64,000 nt of DNA from contig SCQL01000002.1 of assembly GCA_004299235.1 (NCBI GenBank), forward strand, positions 1-64,000, read 5' to 3'. Shown here in pieces: positions 21,315 to 29,538 of the stretch. A program made the translations under genes and the position numbers. Under the pieces are notes generated by a model, which made no database searches, was not told the origin of the DNA, and worked only from the letters and a program-made list of their open reading frames with translations. Within the stretch, counting starts at the first letter, position 1, and each line of letters begins with the position of its first letter. The stretch is from a bacterium. Its GTDB lineage: Bacteria > Chloroflexota > Dormibacteria > Dormibacterales > Dormibacteraceae.

Positions 21315-21515
21315 TATCCGGCTATGCTGCGCGGCCTGTACAAAGATGCTGAGCGCTTTCGGAAGACATACTGGGAACGCTTCCCCGGCGTCTACTTCAC
21401 CGGCGACGGGGCTCGCGTCGACGAAGATGGGGACTATTGGCTCATGGGCCGGGTGGACGACCTGACGAACGTTTCCGGCCGCGGCCGCGAGAAAGCCGCG
21501 CGAGCCGAAGAATAG
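21315..21515 (+). pseudogene. Acetyl-CoA synthetase fragment
   Basis: About 60 codons match the central-late region of acetyl-CoA synthetase: [35 protein letters not shown] and [11 protein letters not shown], including the hinge-region Asp/Gly motifs of the adenylate-forming family. Frames before and after do not continue the enzyme (normally ~650 residues), and the fragment ends in a stop at 21513. It abuts the TDT transporter gene. Confidence 0.75.
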
Positions 21516-21583
21516 CGCCCGTCACGGCCGGACCGGCGGTCCGGCGAGTCGAATCGGATCGCCTTCGTGATTTCAGCCCTGTC

Positions 21584-22507
21584 ATGGCCGCCGGAATTCT
21601 TTCCACGGCCGCCCAGGTCGAGGGCCAGGCTGCGCTGTCTGGGGTCCTCTTGGCTCTGGCGGTTGTCTCCTTCTTGGCTCTGGTGGCGAGCGACTTGTGG
21701 CGCGCCGGCCGCCGCCGTAGATCGATTTTGTCCAGCAAGTCCGATCCGCACTTCGCGCTGGTTCTATTCACCTGGGTCGCCGCCTGCGGCGTACTTGGAG
21801 ATCGCCTTGCCGGCCTTTGGCCGGCTGCGCCATTGGTCTTCGGCGTTCTCGCGATCACAGGCTGGGTGGCGGCCGCCGCCGCCTCTGTCAATCTCGTCCT
21901 GGGTCAATCCGGGGGATGGGCCGCGCGGTCGATCAGGGGCTCCTGGTTGCTCGCCGTGGTGGCGACACAATCGCTGTCGATCTTGGCCGGCTCTGTCGCG
22001 AGGCAGCTTGGGGGCGGTGCGATCCTCGACGTCGGCGTCGGCCTCTGGGCCTTGGGCCTGACTCTTTATGTCGGTCTGATCGCGCTCATCCTGCGCCGCC
22101 TCGCGCGACATGAGGTACGCGCATCAGGCATGACCCCCGATTACTGGATCACGATGGGCGCCCTGGCGATCTCGACGGTTGCCTCAACTGTGGACGGGCC
22201 GCTGACGGCCGGGCTTGCGGTGGCGACCTGGCTGGGTGGGGCTGCCTGGGTACCCTACTTATGTGTGGCGGAGCTCGTTGGCGTACGGTGGCGCGGGACG
22301 AGCCTCACTTACGACCCGCTGCGCTGGAGCACGGTTTTCCCTCTGGGGATGTTCAGCCTGGCCACGTTCGAGCTGGGCCGCACGATCGGTTGGCCCATGT
22401 TCGGCCCGATAGGGCTCCTCTTCTTCTGGGCCGGCCTGATTCTGGCCGCGGTCAACACAGCCGGCGCGGTGCGGGCGGTTGCGCACGCCAACCGATCGCA
22501 TTGTTAG
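21584..22507 (+). CDS. TDT family membrane transporter (tellurite-resistance/dicarboxylate, SLAC1-like)
   Basis: A ~307-residue membrane protein with eight or more hydrophobic segments. The opening MAAGILSTAAQ matches the MATGIVS motif of TDT transporters (TehA/Mae1/SLAC1), which move C4-dicarboxylates, sulfite or anions. The preceding LRDFSP also fits the family's N-terminus, but no start codon precedes it except ATG 21437, inside the acetyl-CoA synthetase fragment. So the true 5' end may have been replaced. ATG 21584 is the conservative start. No partner genes are nearby. Confidence 0.65.
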   Translation: MAAGILSTAAQVEGQAALSGVLLALAVVSFLALVASDLWRAGRRRRSILSSKSDPHFALVLFTWVAACGVLGDRLAGLWPAAPLVFGVLAITGWVAAAAASVNLVLGQSGGWAARSIRGSWLLAVVATQSLSILAGSVARQLGGGAILDVGVGLWALGLTLYVGLIALILRRLARHEVRASGMTPDYWITMGALAISTVASTVDGPLTAGLAVATWLGGAAWVPYLCVAELVGVRWRGTSLTYDPLRWSTVFPLGMFSLATFELGRTIGWPMFGPIGLLFFWAGLILAAVNTAGAVRAVAHANRSHC

Positions 22508-22645
22508 CGCGCTCACGGCGTCGGGCACGGGGGCAGCCACGATGGCATCGCGATCGAGGCTGTGCCGAAAGGCAGGCTGCTCAGCACGCCGGAGGTCACG
22601 CCGGACTGCTCCAACCAGTGTGGGACTGTAGGTAGCCGCTGACCG

Positions 22646-22718
22646 AGGGCCCGTGGGGCGGTGCCGGGGCCTGGCTGAGCGACCGCTTCGGCATCAACTG
22701 GAACCTCGACCTCGAGCC
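22646..22718 (+). pseudogene. C-terminal scrap of a PhnB-like VOC protein
   Basis: One frame encodes WGGAGAWLSDRFGINWNLDL, like the final strand of PhnB-type VOC proteins (LTDRFGVNW). There is no upstream domain, and it runs directly into the TetR fragment in another frame. The gap 22508-22645 has no gene. Confidence 0.35.
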
Positions 22719-23186
22719 AATTTCGAAAGCAAGGACGACGTGTTTCTCGGCCGTGGAGACGACCGAATCGAGGAGTTGGTTCGCGCCATTCGCGAGCGTG
22801 ACCGGCGACAGCCCATCGTCGTCGCCATCCGACATGTTCTCCTACGCGGCAGCGATTCACAGCAGGTGGGTCGATCGACCAAGCGGTCCGTTTCCGTCGA
22901 GATGGTCGATCTGCTCCGTCACCCTTCGGTTCGTGCCCGCCTCCGAGAGCGTTGGAACCGATGGGAGGACCGCATAGCCGAAGTTATCGCCGAGAGCGTG
23001 GGGGCCACGCGCAGTGATCCGGAGCCCCGCGTGGTCGCTGCTGCGCTTACCGGTGCAATCCGGGTCGCGGCGGCCGCGGCAGAGCACGAAACCACGCCTG
23101 CACGGAGGCGAAGCGTGGCCAAGCGCGCTTTCGACCTTCTTGAGATCGGATTTGCACGCTACGGAGCGTCGCCCAGCCGCGAATAG
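22719..23186 (+). pseudogene. TetR-family regulator lacking its DNA-binding domain
   Basis: The 155 residues begin at NFESKDDVF, which corresponds to the end of the TetR helix-turn-helix (YFxSKEDL), followed by a normal-looking helical ligand-binding domain ending in GFARYGAS. The N-terminal ~45 residues with the HTH are missing and replaced by the VOC scrap, so the protein could not bind DNA as a TetR. The frame starts at ATG 22653. Confidence 0.6.
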
Positions 23187-23591
23187 CCTGCCTGTCTGGG
23201 GGGGCCGCCCGTGTCGCCGCCCAGAGCTGCGGGTCTGCCCCGCGCACTGAGCCTTCGGGCCCGGCACTTGGCACCACTACGCGACCCGGAGCTCTTCCGC
23301 CACGAATCACTGCGGCGCCTATAGCAGCTCTCGCAACCGATAGCCCCAGCCTCGGCAATGGAGACTGTTGGCAGTCCTACTTCCGAGCAATCGATCAATT
23401 CTCGTCCCAGACATAGGTGCTCCTTCCGGACCAAGTAACCCTACATGTGAAGGGCGTTGTGCCTGATGGGCGGTCAGGTCCCATGGCACTTTCATCCGAG
23501 AGGTGGAGGTCGAATAGAGAGGGCGGCGGGCCGCGCCATCCGAGACGTGGGATGTCGTGGCGCGACCCCCGCTGACGACGGTTCGGTACGA
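23187..23591. other. Intergenic, nothing recognised
   Basis: No gene, RNA or clear signal is seen in these 405 bases. Confidence 0.5.
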
Positions 23592-23987
23592 CTAGTTGCG
23601 GTGGTTCAGCTGCGTGATCTGGATCAGGTTGCCGCACGTGTCATTCGCCTGGGCGATGGTCGAGCCTGTCACTTTGGTCGGCGGCATCTTGAATTCGGCG
23701 CCGGCCGCCTTCATCCGCTCGTAGTCGCGCTGGATGTCGTCCGTGTAGAACATTGCCGCGGGCTGGCTCTGCTGGAAGAGCGCCTGCTGGTAGGCCTTGG
23801 CCGCGGGGTTGTCGTTGCGCTCGAGATGCAGCTCGGTGCCATCCGGCTCTTCAGGCGACCCCACGGTGAGCCAGCGATAGCCCCCTTGTGATACGTCCGC
23901 CTTCTTCACGAAGCCAGCCACCTGGGTATAGAAGCGCAGCGCCTTGTCGTGGTCGTCTACGTAAATGGTGGTCAGCTTGATCTTCAT
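23592..23987 (-). CDS. VOC family protein (glyoxalase-like)
   Basis: A 131-residue single-domain VOC protein: KLTTIYVDDHDKALRFYTQV at the N-terminus, then TELHLERND with a metal-ligand-type Glu, and DTCGNLIQITQL at the end. The start at 23987 has a strong Shine-Dalgarno (AGGAGGAAA) before the ATG. Homologues are often in YybR/PhnB-type groups of unknown substrate. No operon partner. Confidence 0.85.
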   Translation of the reverse strand: MKIKLTTIYVDDHDKALRFYTQVAGFVKKADVSQGGYRWLTVGSPEEPDGTELHLERNDNPAAKAYQQALFQQSQPAAMFYTDDIQRDYERMKAAGAEFKMPPTKVTGSTIAQANDTCGNLIQITQLNHRN

Positions 23988-24167
23988 CGGTTTCCTCCTG
24001 TCACCGGGTTGATGCCCTTCACGCTAGATCCCCCGCGCCGTGATTGCTTCTCCATTTCTGACGGATCTCAGGAGTGCAACGATCTCATCTCCTTGTCCGC
24101 TGCGGACGGACCAGCTTTTGCGCAGCGGCGGCGTGCCGCTTACGGCGGTACCGTCGGCCCAGAAGGA

Positions 24168-24327
24168 CGACTAGATGCCCACCTCGCGAAACGGGGGCTC
24201 TCAAAGCCCCAGGTGGCGGAGACGTTCCCGCTGCACCAGGCGGCCGCCGCGCACGCGGCCACCCAGATGGGCCACGGCCGCGGCCGGAGGGTCCTAACCG
24301 CGGTCGACTAGATGCCCACCTCGCGAA
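24168..24327. repeat. 23-bp direct repeat flanking a gene scrap
   Basis: Identical 23-base copies lie at 24168-24190 and 24305-24327 (both contain GACTAGATGCCCACCTCG). The offset is 137 bases. They enclose the quinone oxidoreductase remnant, whose stop codon TAG lies inside the second copy. This looks like a short segmental duplication or recombination scar. Confidence 0.75.
24191..24311 (+). pseudogene. C-terminal scrap of a zinc-free quinone oxidoreductase (MDR superfamily)
   Basis: The frame encodes ETFPLHQAAAAHAATQMGHG followed by RGRRVLTAVD and a stop, the usual C-terminus of NADPH:quinone oxidoreductase-like MDR proteins. About 40 residues remain out of ~310. It is bounded by the 23-bp direct repeats. 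Confidence 0.6.
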
Positions 24328-24337
24328 GTCGACGCAA

Positions 24338-25228
24338 CTAGCTTTCCGCTCCGACCTTGAAGAGCACCCGGTTCGCCGATGGGTCCACCGCGCCGAAGCC
24401 GCCTTCCTCTTCGGCAACTCGGACCTCGGCGTGCTCGAGGCGGCCGACGACATCTTCGAGATCGGACTTCGTCGGAAGCTCGACGGTGAAACGGCGGAGG
24501 CCCGCCGAACCGGCTGGAGCGGGACGAGCGCCCTGCCCCACCCAGGCGTTCAGACCAAGGTGGTGATGGTAGCCGCCCGCCGACAGGAAGCCCACGCCAG
24601 GGATATGGCCCATGACGTCGAAGCCGACGACGTCATGGTAGAAACGGATCGCGGCCTCAACGTCGGCCATTTGCAGGTGGATGTGGCCCATCCTGGTGCC
24701 ACCGGGCATCGGCAGGTCGAGGCTGTCATCGGGCTGAAGGTGACTGAAGAGCTCCTTCAGGTCGATGGGGTCGCGCCCCGACCGCTCGCGCCCGTCCTTG
24801 TCCCGCACGAACCATGACCCGTTGGCGAAACCCATGGTCCCGTCCTCGGGCGACTCGGTGTAGATCTCGATCCCGTTGCCATCGGGATCCCAGAGGTAAT
24901 TCGCCTTCGTCATTACATGGTCGGTCGGGTATTGGTCCCAGCGGAGTCGAGCAAGCCGGCCGATGACGCGAGCCAGCTCGCGCCGGTCGGGGACGACGAT
25001 GGCGAAGTGGTAGAGCCCCGACGCCCGCGGCACGACCGGTCGCTCAGCACCCGGATGGAGAACCACGAGCGGCCGCGCGGCGGCGCCCATGCGGATCTCG
25101 GGTCCTTCGCCGGGAAGCGCCGTGAGGCCGACGTAATCGCGATAGAAACGGAGGGCGCGGTCTGAGTCGGTGACCGCAATGTCCACGGCACCCATTCCGG
25201 TGGCTGCTGCGATCGACTGGACCTTCAT
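24338..25228 (-). CDS. Two-domain VOC protein, catechol-2,3-dioxygenase-like
   Basis: 296 residues with two VOC modules (about 10-130 and 170-290). Family features are GAVDIAVTDSDRALRFYRDY, YPTDHVMTKANYLWDPDGNG with IEIYTE (Glu metal ligand), and MGHIHLQMADVEAAIRFYHD (His ligand). This layout matches CatE/YfiE-type extradiol dioxygenases of Bacillus and actinobacteria. An aromatic substrate is likely by family but is not proven. It stands alone next to eroded DNA. Confidence 0.8.
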   Translation of the reverse strand: MKVQSIAAATGMGAVDIAVTDSDRALRFYRDYVGLTALPGEGPEIRMGAAARPLVVLHPGAERPVVPRASGLYHFAIVVPDRRELARVIGRLARLRWDQYPTDHVMTKANYLWDPDGNGIEIYTESPEDGTMGFANGSWFVRDKDGRERSGRDPIDLKELFSHLQPDDSLDLPMPGGTRMGHIHLQMADVEAAIRFYHDVVGFDVMGHIPGVGFLSAGGYHHHLGLNAWVGQGARPAPAGSAGLRRFTVELPTKSDLEDVVGRLEHAEVRVAEEEGGFGAVDPSANRVLFKVGAES

Positions 25229-25483
25229 CTAATCCAGTGGAACTCGGGAGAAGGCTCGGCTTATTTCTTCGAGAGCTTGGGAACTTGCGCCAGGCTCCCG
25301 GAGCACCTGTGCGGATGAGATCCTGCCGCGCCGACAAGGCCCCAGCGCGCCAACTCGACGAGCGTCCGTCGCATTAATCGGCGACCGCCTCAGGTCCTTG
25401 GTCAGGTGGCGACATCAGTTCGAGGACAGCCGCAGAGCCCACCTCTCCTATGGAGGCTGTAACCGTGACGCATTGTTACTGCA

Positions 25484-25756
25484 ATGGCCGTCCGAACCAA
25501 GCCCGTCCGCGTCTTCGAGAGCGACGTACCGCCGATCCGGCTCTTGGCTGAGCTGCACGGGGGTTCACCGGCCGACGTCATCCATATCGCCGTGGCCGAG
25601 TACATGCACAACCATCGCGAGAAACTGGCGGGTGTGTTCGCGGCGTCGCAGCGCGCAGTAGCTTCGGGGGACCTGAAGGCGATCACCAACGTCTTGGAGT
25701 CGGGGGCTCGCAAGTTGGCTGCGGACCTGGCTGCCGACCTCGACCAGTACCGCTGA
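25484..25756 (+). CDS. Small protein, possible antitoxin-like regulator
   Basis: 90 residues: a basic N-terminal strand (AVRTKPVRVFESD), then helices (PIRLLAELHGGSPADVIHIA, AVAEYMHNHREKLAGVF) and a helical C-terminus. The layout recalls ribbon-helix-helix antitoxins, where the first strand contacts DNA, but no toxin gene is adjacent. No Shine-Dalgarno is visible. The family is not recognised. The gap before it (25229-25483) shows no gene. Confidence 0.5.
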   Translation: MAVRTKPVRVFESDVPPIRLLAELHGGSPADVIHIAVAEYMHNHREKLAGVFAASQRAVASGDLKAITNVLESGARKLAADLAADLDQYR

Positions 25757-26043
25757 TTCCCGCCCCAATGCGTGGCTGAAAGCAGCAGCGGCTCAGCAGA
25801 GCTGCGTGTCACTCGCCGCTGCCTCGTCGAGGACCTGGCGCTCGATGACGCTTCGATTCAACTCCCAGTCGAAGGCATCGCCGATCGTCATCCGATGATC
25901 GCGGCCTTCGTCCAGCAGCGCTCCCAGCTGCCGATTGGCCAGGAGGCGATCCAGGGCCTGGCCTCGAAGATCGTCGCCTACAGCCTTCACGCAAGCGAGG
26001 ACAGGGGACTCACCTGGCACCAGGAACGCGCCGGCGTGGTCTG

Positions 26044-26151
26044 GCCGGGGCCTTCCTCCCGGACACACCGCCAGGCCGACTCGCGGTCACCGCGGATCTG
26101 CACGGCCACCCGATCAGCCCAGACGAGATCGTGTTCACCGAGGCCGACTGA
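26044..26151 (+). pseudogene. C-terminal gene scrap, family unknown
   Basis: A frame without a start codon encodes AFLPDTPPGRLAVTADLHGH followed by PISPDEIVFTEAD and a stop, which reads like a real protein terminus, but nothing precedes it in frame. On the opposite strand 25793-26068 is also open (91 residues including FDWELNRSVIERQVL). I cannot assign either one. The stretch 25757-26215 is otherwise without a supported gene. Confidence 0.3.
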
Positions 26152-26215
26152 GCTCGCGCGCCTGGAGCTGACGGAGCGCGACGCCGTCTTGGAGGCGGGA
26201 CAAAGCGCTCGACCT

Positions 26216-26998
26216 TTACGAGCGGGCTTTCGGCTTGATGGAGAGGCGTTCACTCGCGATCTCGGCGAGCCGGTCCCAGGCCGGCGACGACGCGCCCCCC
26301 GACCTCGCGATCAGCTGGGCGATCGCTGGATCCTGGATTGACCGTTCCCCGCCTTTCGGCTTTCGGGACCGGCCGGCCAGCCACCGCTGGGTGCGGTCGG
26401 CCAGCGCGTCGAGCCGTGGGTCGTCAGGGGACCAGTCGAACGCCGCGTCGTACTCGAGGTACATGGCGCGGAACTCCGGATCGCTGAGCGCGTCGCGCTT
26501 GTCGGCTATCCAGGTGGCCGCCTGCTTCGGTGCGACCGATTGGATCAGGATCCAGCCGTCGCGCTCCATCTGCACCGACCGCCGGCTCACGCCAAGCTCG
26601 AGCAGCCGTTCGAGGTAGTCGGCGACCTCGGCGGAAACGAATAACCGGTCCCCGGCGCTCAGCCGGGCGATCCGCTCCCGGGTGCGCAGGAGCTCGTCGG
26701 CTCTTGCTCGCAGATTGCGGTCGATCTCGACCATCGCCGCGACGAACCGGTCGGGGTCGACGGCGAGCAGCTCCTTGACGCGGGCAAGCGGTACGCCGGC
26801 CTCGGCGAGAGTTCTGATCTTGATCAGGGCGATCGCATGCTGGGCGGAGTAGCGCCGGTAGCCAGAGGAGTCACGCGGCGGCTCCTCGAGCAGGCCGCGC
26901 TGGTGGTAATGGCGGACGGCCTTGATGGTGACTCCCGCGTAGGCGGCGAGCTGGCCGATGGTGATCATGCGCCGGTCGGCCGTCGACCTGTTCGTCAT
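26216..26998 (-). CDS. MerR-family transcriptional regulator (TipA-like)
   Basis: 260 residues with an N-terminal MerR winged HTH (ITIGQLAAYAGVTIKAVRHY, YHQRGLLEEPPRDSSGYRRY), a dimerisation coiled coil, and a C-terminal helical effector region. No metal-binding cysteines are seen, so it more likely senses a drug or other organic ligand. ATG 26998 follows the permease stop by one base (TGACATG), so it is translationally coupled as the third gene of the ABC operon. It probably binds the dyad in the operon's promoter (28763-28777), giving autoregulation. Confidence 0.88.
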   Translation of the reverse strand: MTNRSTADRRMITIGQLAAYAGVTIKAVRHYHQRGLLEEPPRDSSGYRRYSAQHAIALIKIRTLAEAGVPLARVKELLAVDPDRFVAAMVEIDRNLRARADELLRTRERIARLSAGDRLFVSAEVADYLERLLELGVSRRSVQMERDGWILIQSVAPKQAATWIADKRDALSDPEFRAMYLEYDAAFDWSPDDPRLDALADRTQRWLAGRSRKPKGGERSIQDPAIAQLIARSGGASSPAWDRLAEIASERLSIKPKARS

Positions 26999-26999
26999 G

Positions 27000-27788
27000 T
27001 CACCGGGTGCCACGGCGGAACGCGACCTGGGCCCACACGTACCCGGCCAGCGCGATGGCCGCGCACCAGGCCAGGGCCAGATGCGCGGTGCTGCCGGCGG
27101 GCGCGCCGCTCAACAGGGCGCGCAGGCTCTCCACCACCGGGGTGAACGGCTGGTGCGCCGCGAACCAGCGCACTCCGACCGGCATCGAATCGGCCGGCAC
27201 GAAAGTGCTGGACAGAAAGGGCAGCAGAAACGCGATGGGCAAAGTTGAGCCATTCGCCCCGGCGACGGTCTTGGCGACCAGGCCGAGGGCCGCGGACAGC
27301 CAGGCCAGGGCGAAGGAGAATGCCGCGACGATGCCTATGACAGCGAGCCAGTCCGTGACCGAGGCTCTTGGCCGGAAGCCGGCCAGCAGCGCCACCCCGA
27401 TGACGAGCGTGGTGGCGAGGAGCGTTCGGAGCACGTTGCCGCCGACATGCCCGGCCAGCAGCGCGCCGCGGGTGACCGGCATCGCGCGGATCCGGTCGAT
27501 GATGCCCCCGGACATGTCCAGGTGCACGCTGATCGCGGTGGGCCCGCAGCTCCCCGCGATCGTCAACAGGATGATGCCGGGCACCAGGAAGTCAACGTAC
27601 GGTGCACCGTGCGCCGCATCGCCGAGCCCGTGCCCGATCGTCCCGCCCAGGATGTCGTCGAACAAGAGGAGGAATACAACCGGCACCAGGACGGTGCTGA
27701 CGAGCAGCAGGGGAAACCGGAGAGTGTGCTTGAGCTCTCGCCCGAGCATCGTGGTGGCGTCCTGGATGGCCATGGTCGGTGCGGTCAT
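27000..27788 (-). CDS. ABC transporter permease, ABC-2 type (DrrB-like)
   Basis: 262 residues, six hydrophobic segments, with the ABC-2 permease family features (FLLLFDDILGGTIGHG, DFLVPGIILLTIAG, RIRAMPVTRGALLAGH). It pairs with the upstream ATPase to form a drug or lipid exporter of the daunorubicin-resistance type. The ATG overlaps the ATPase stop by 4 bases (ATGA). Export substrate unknown. Confidence 0.9.
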   Translation of the reverse strand: MTAPTMAIQDATTMLGRELKHTLRFPLLLVSTVLVPVVFLLLFDDILGGTIGHGLGDAAHGAPYVDFLVPGIILLTIAGSCGPTAISVHLDMSGGIIDRIRAMPVTRGALLAGHVGGNVLRTLLATTLVIGVALLAGFRPRASVTDWLAVIGIVAAFSFALAWLSAALGLVAKTVAGANGSTLPIAFLLPFLSSTFVPADSMPVGVRWFAAHQPFTPVVESLRALLSGAPAGSTAHLALAWCAAIALAGYVWAQVAFRRGTR

Positions 27789-28744
27789 CGGTTCCGCTCC
27801 TGGGAAGGGTTGCCGGTCAGGGCGAAGAACACGTCGTCGAGATCCGGCGTGTGGATGGACAGGTCTTCAACGGCGACGTCGTCTCCGAGACGTTCAAGCA
27901 CGTCGCGCAACGATCGAACGCCGCCTTCATTGGGTACCCGCAGCAGCAGCTCGTTGTCGTCGCGTGAGCCCTCGCGCAGCGCTCGGGCGGCAGCGTCGAG
28001 CGAGGCGGCGTCGGCGAAGCGCAGCAGGATGTGCGCGCCGGGGATGCGCCGTTTGAGCTCCTGCGGTGTGCCCTCGGCGACCATGTGGCCCCGGTCCAGC
28101 ACAGCGATGCGATCGGCGAGCTGGTCGGCCTCCTCCAGGTACTGCGTGGTCAGGAGGATGGTGACGCCTTCCGCGGCCAGATCGCGGATGAGACGCCACA
28201 TGGTGTGGCGGCTGCGCGGGTCCAGGCCCGTGGTCGGCTCGTCGAGGAAGATCAGCCGCGGCCGGCCCATGAGCGTCATCGCGATGTCAAGGCGGCGCTT
28301 CATGCCGCCGGAGTAGGTGGCCGGGGTCCGCCTCGCCACCTCGACGAGGTCGAAGCGCTCCAGCAGCTCGGCGGCCCTCGCCCGCCGCTCGGTTGCCGGC
28401 AGGTGGAGCAGGCGGCCCATGAGAAGCAGGTTCTCCTCTCCGGTCAGCAGATCGTCGACCGCGGAGAACTGCCCGGTGACCCCGATCACCGAGCGCACCG
28501 CGCCGGCCTCGCCGCGTAAGTCGTAGCCCATGACACTGGCCGTGCCGGCGTCCGCCGGGACCAGGGTGGACAGGATCCGCACGATGGTGGTCTTGCCCGC
28601 TCCGTTCGGACCGAGCAGTCCGAAGACCTCGCCCTCGCCGATGCTGAGGTCGACGCCCTCGAGTACGGCCTTTCCGCCGTACGACTTGCGCAGTCCGTTT
28701 ACGGAAACCGCTTTACCTGTCGCGTTCCTGATCAGCGTGCTCAT
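27785..28744 (-). CDS. ABC transporter ATP-binding protein (DrrA-like)
   Basis: 319 residues. Walker A GPNGAGKTT, signature YSGGMKRRLDIA, Walker B LIFLDEPTTGLD and an H-loop-equivalent region (TILLTTQYLEEAD, Gln as in DrrA) are all present, followed by the C-terminal regulatory part common to DrrA. ATG 28744 is preferred over ATG 28753 because the -10 box of the MerR-type promoter ends 7 bases before it; the upstream ATG would lie inside the promoter. First gene of the three-gene efflux operon. Confidence 0.92.
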   Translation of the reverse strand: MSTLIRNATGKAVSVNGLRKSYGGKAVLEGVDLSIGEGEVFGLLGPNGAGKTTIVRILSTLVPADAGTASVMGYDLRGEAGAVRSVIGVTGQFSAVDDLLTGEENLLLMGRLLHLPATERRARAAELLERFDLVEVARRTPATYSGGMKRRLDIAMTLMGRPRLIFLDEPTTGLDPRSRHTMWRLIRDLAAEGVTILLTTQYLEEADQLADRIAVLDRGHMVAEGTPQELKRRIPGAHILLRFADAASLDAAARALREGSRDDNELLLRVPNEGGVRSLRDVLERLGDDVAVEDLSIHTPDLDDVFFALTGNPSQERNR

Positions 28745-28751
28745 GCGACAC

Positions 28752-28783
28752 ATGCTGCAACCTTGACCCTAGGTCAATGTCAA
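28752..28783 (-). promoter_or_regulatory. MerR-type promoter with operator dyad in a 20-bp spacer
   Basis: On the minus strand TTGACA (28778-28783) and CAGCAT (28752-28757) are separated by 20 bases. That is the over-long spacing typical of MerR-controlled promoters. The spacer holds the dyad TTGACC-TAG-GGTCAA (28763-28777). The ATPase start ATG 28744 follows the -10 box by 7 bases, so the transcript should be leaderless. The operon encodes its own MerR protein. Confidence 0.7.
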
Positions 28784-28794
28784 GCGGTTGGCGA

Positions 28795-29355
28795 CTAGAC
28801 GGGGAGGGGCACGGACTTCGACAGCAGGAGCAGTGCGGCGAGAACGATCAGGATGACGCCGGCCAGCCGTTCCGCGCCGTCGCGAAAGCGTTCGCCGGCA
28901 TGCCTGCCCAGCTGGAATCCGATCTGCGAGACCACGAAAGCCTGGATCGCGATCAGGACGACGGCGGCGCCCACCCAGACGTGGACGAGCCCGAGCGTGA
29001 AGCCGATAGCCAGCTCGTCCATGCTGATGCTGAGACCGAGCCCGATGGTGGCTGCCCCCGTCGAGGTCACGAGCCGCTGGACCCGCGCCTCCTCCTTTTC
29101 GTCGCCTGACCGGAGCATGTACGCGCCGAGGCCCACGAGCGCGACGATCGCGATGTAGTCGGCCAGGTTGCCGACCTGACGGCCGAGGGCGGCGCCCATG
29201 GCCAGGCCGGCAAGAGGCATGCCGCCTTCGAACGCGGCGAACAGCAGGCCGAACCGCAGGCGCTGCCGGCCGCCAAGTCCCGTCATGCCGAGCGCCGCCG
29301 CCACCGCGAACGTGTCCAGGCCGAGAGGCAGGACGAGGCCGATCAGGCGGAGCAC
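28795..29355 (-). CDS. mntP: Putative manganese efflux pump, MntP family
   Basis: 186 residues, six predicted membrane segments, in two homologous halves each with a conserved acidic motif: GLDTFAVAAALG near the start and SISMDELAIGFTLG in the middle. These match MntP (YebN), which exports Mn(II). GTG at 29355. The upstream region was checked for a yybP-ykoY manganese riboswitch and no convincing one was seen. Confidence 0.88.
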   Translation of the reverse strand: MLRLIGLVLPLGLDTFAVAAALGMTGLGGRQRLRFGLLFAAFEGGMPLAGLAMGAALGRQVGNLADYIAIVALVGLGAYMLRSGDEKEEARVQRLVTSTGAATIGLGLSISMDELAIGFTLGLVHVWVGAAVVLIAIQAFVVSQIGFQLGRHAGERFRDGAERLAGVILIVLAALLLLSKSVPLPV

Positions 29356-29451
29356 TCAGCGCCCCCTTGGATCGGGGCGATCAGGCGCCCGCGAGTCCGA
29401 ATGCGTGGGCAATGATGACCGCAGGGCCTTAATAAAAGTTCACACGTCATG

Positions 29452-29479
29452 TTTGAGTAAAAGTTGAAGGAAAGGTGAA
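29452..29479. promoter_or_regulatory. Three 11-bp-spaced direct repeats, Pho-box-like
   Basis: TTTGAG (29452), GTTGAA (29463) and GGTGAA (29474) recur every 11 bases; on the minus strand they read TTCACC-N5-TTCAAC-N5-CTCAAA. This resembles the 11-bp direct repeats bound by PhoP/PhoB-type response regulators. They lie between mntP (minus) and the Flp pilin (plus), one gene away from ppk. A TATTAA box on the minus strand (29429-29434) and TATGGT on the plus strand (29498-29503) are possible -10 elements. Confidence 0.4.
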
Positions 29480-29538
29480 GGCGGGCGTTGTGCACTGTAT
29501 GGTGCAAGCGCTCGCGCAGCGAGAAAGGAGGTAAGGAG

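Noticed and set aside
29356-29450. yybP-ykoY manganese riboswitch upstream of mntP
   Set aside because: The leader is short and I could not find the conserved loops of that riboswitch.
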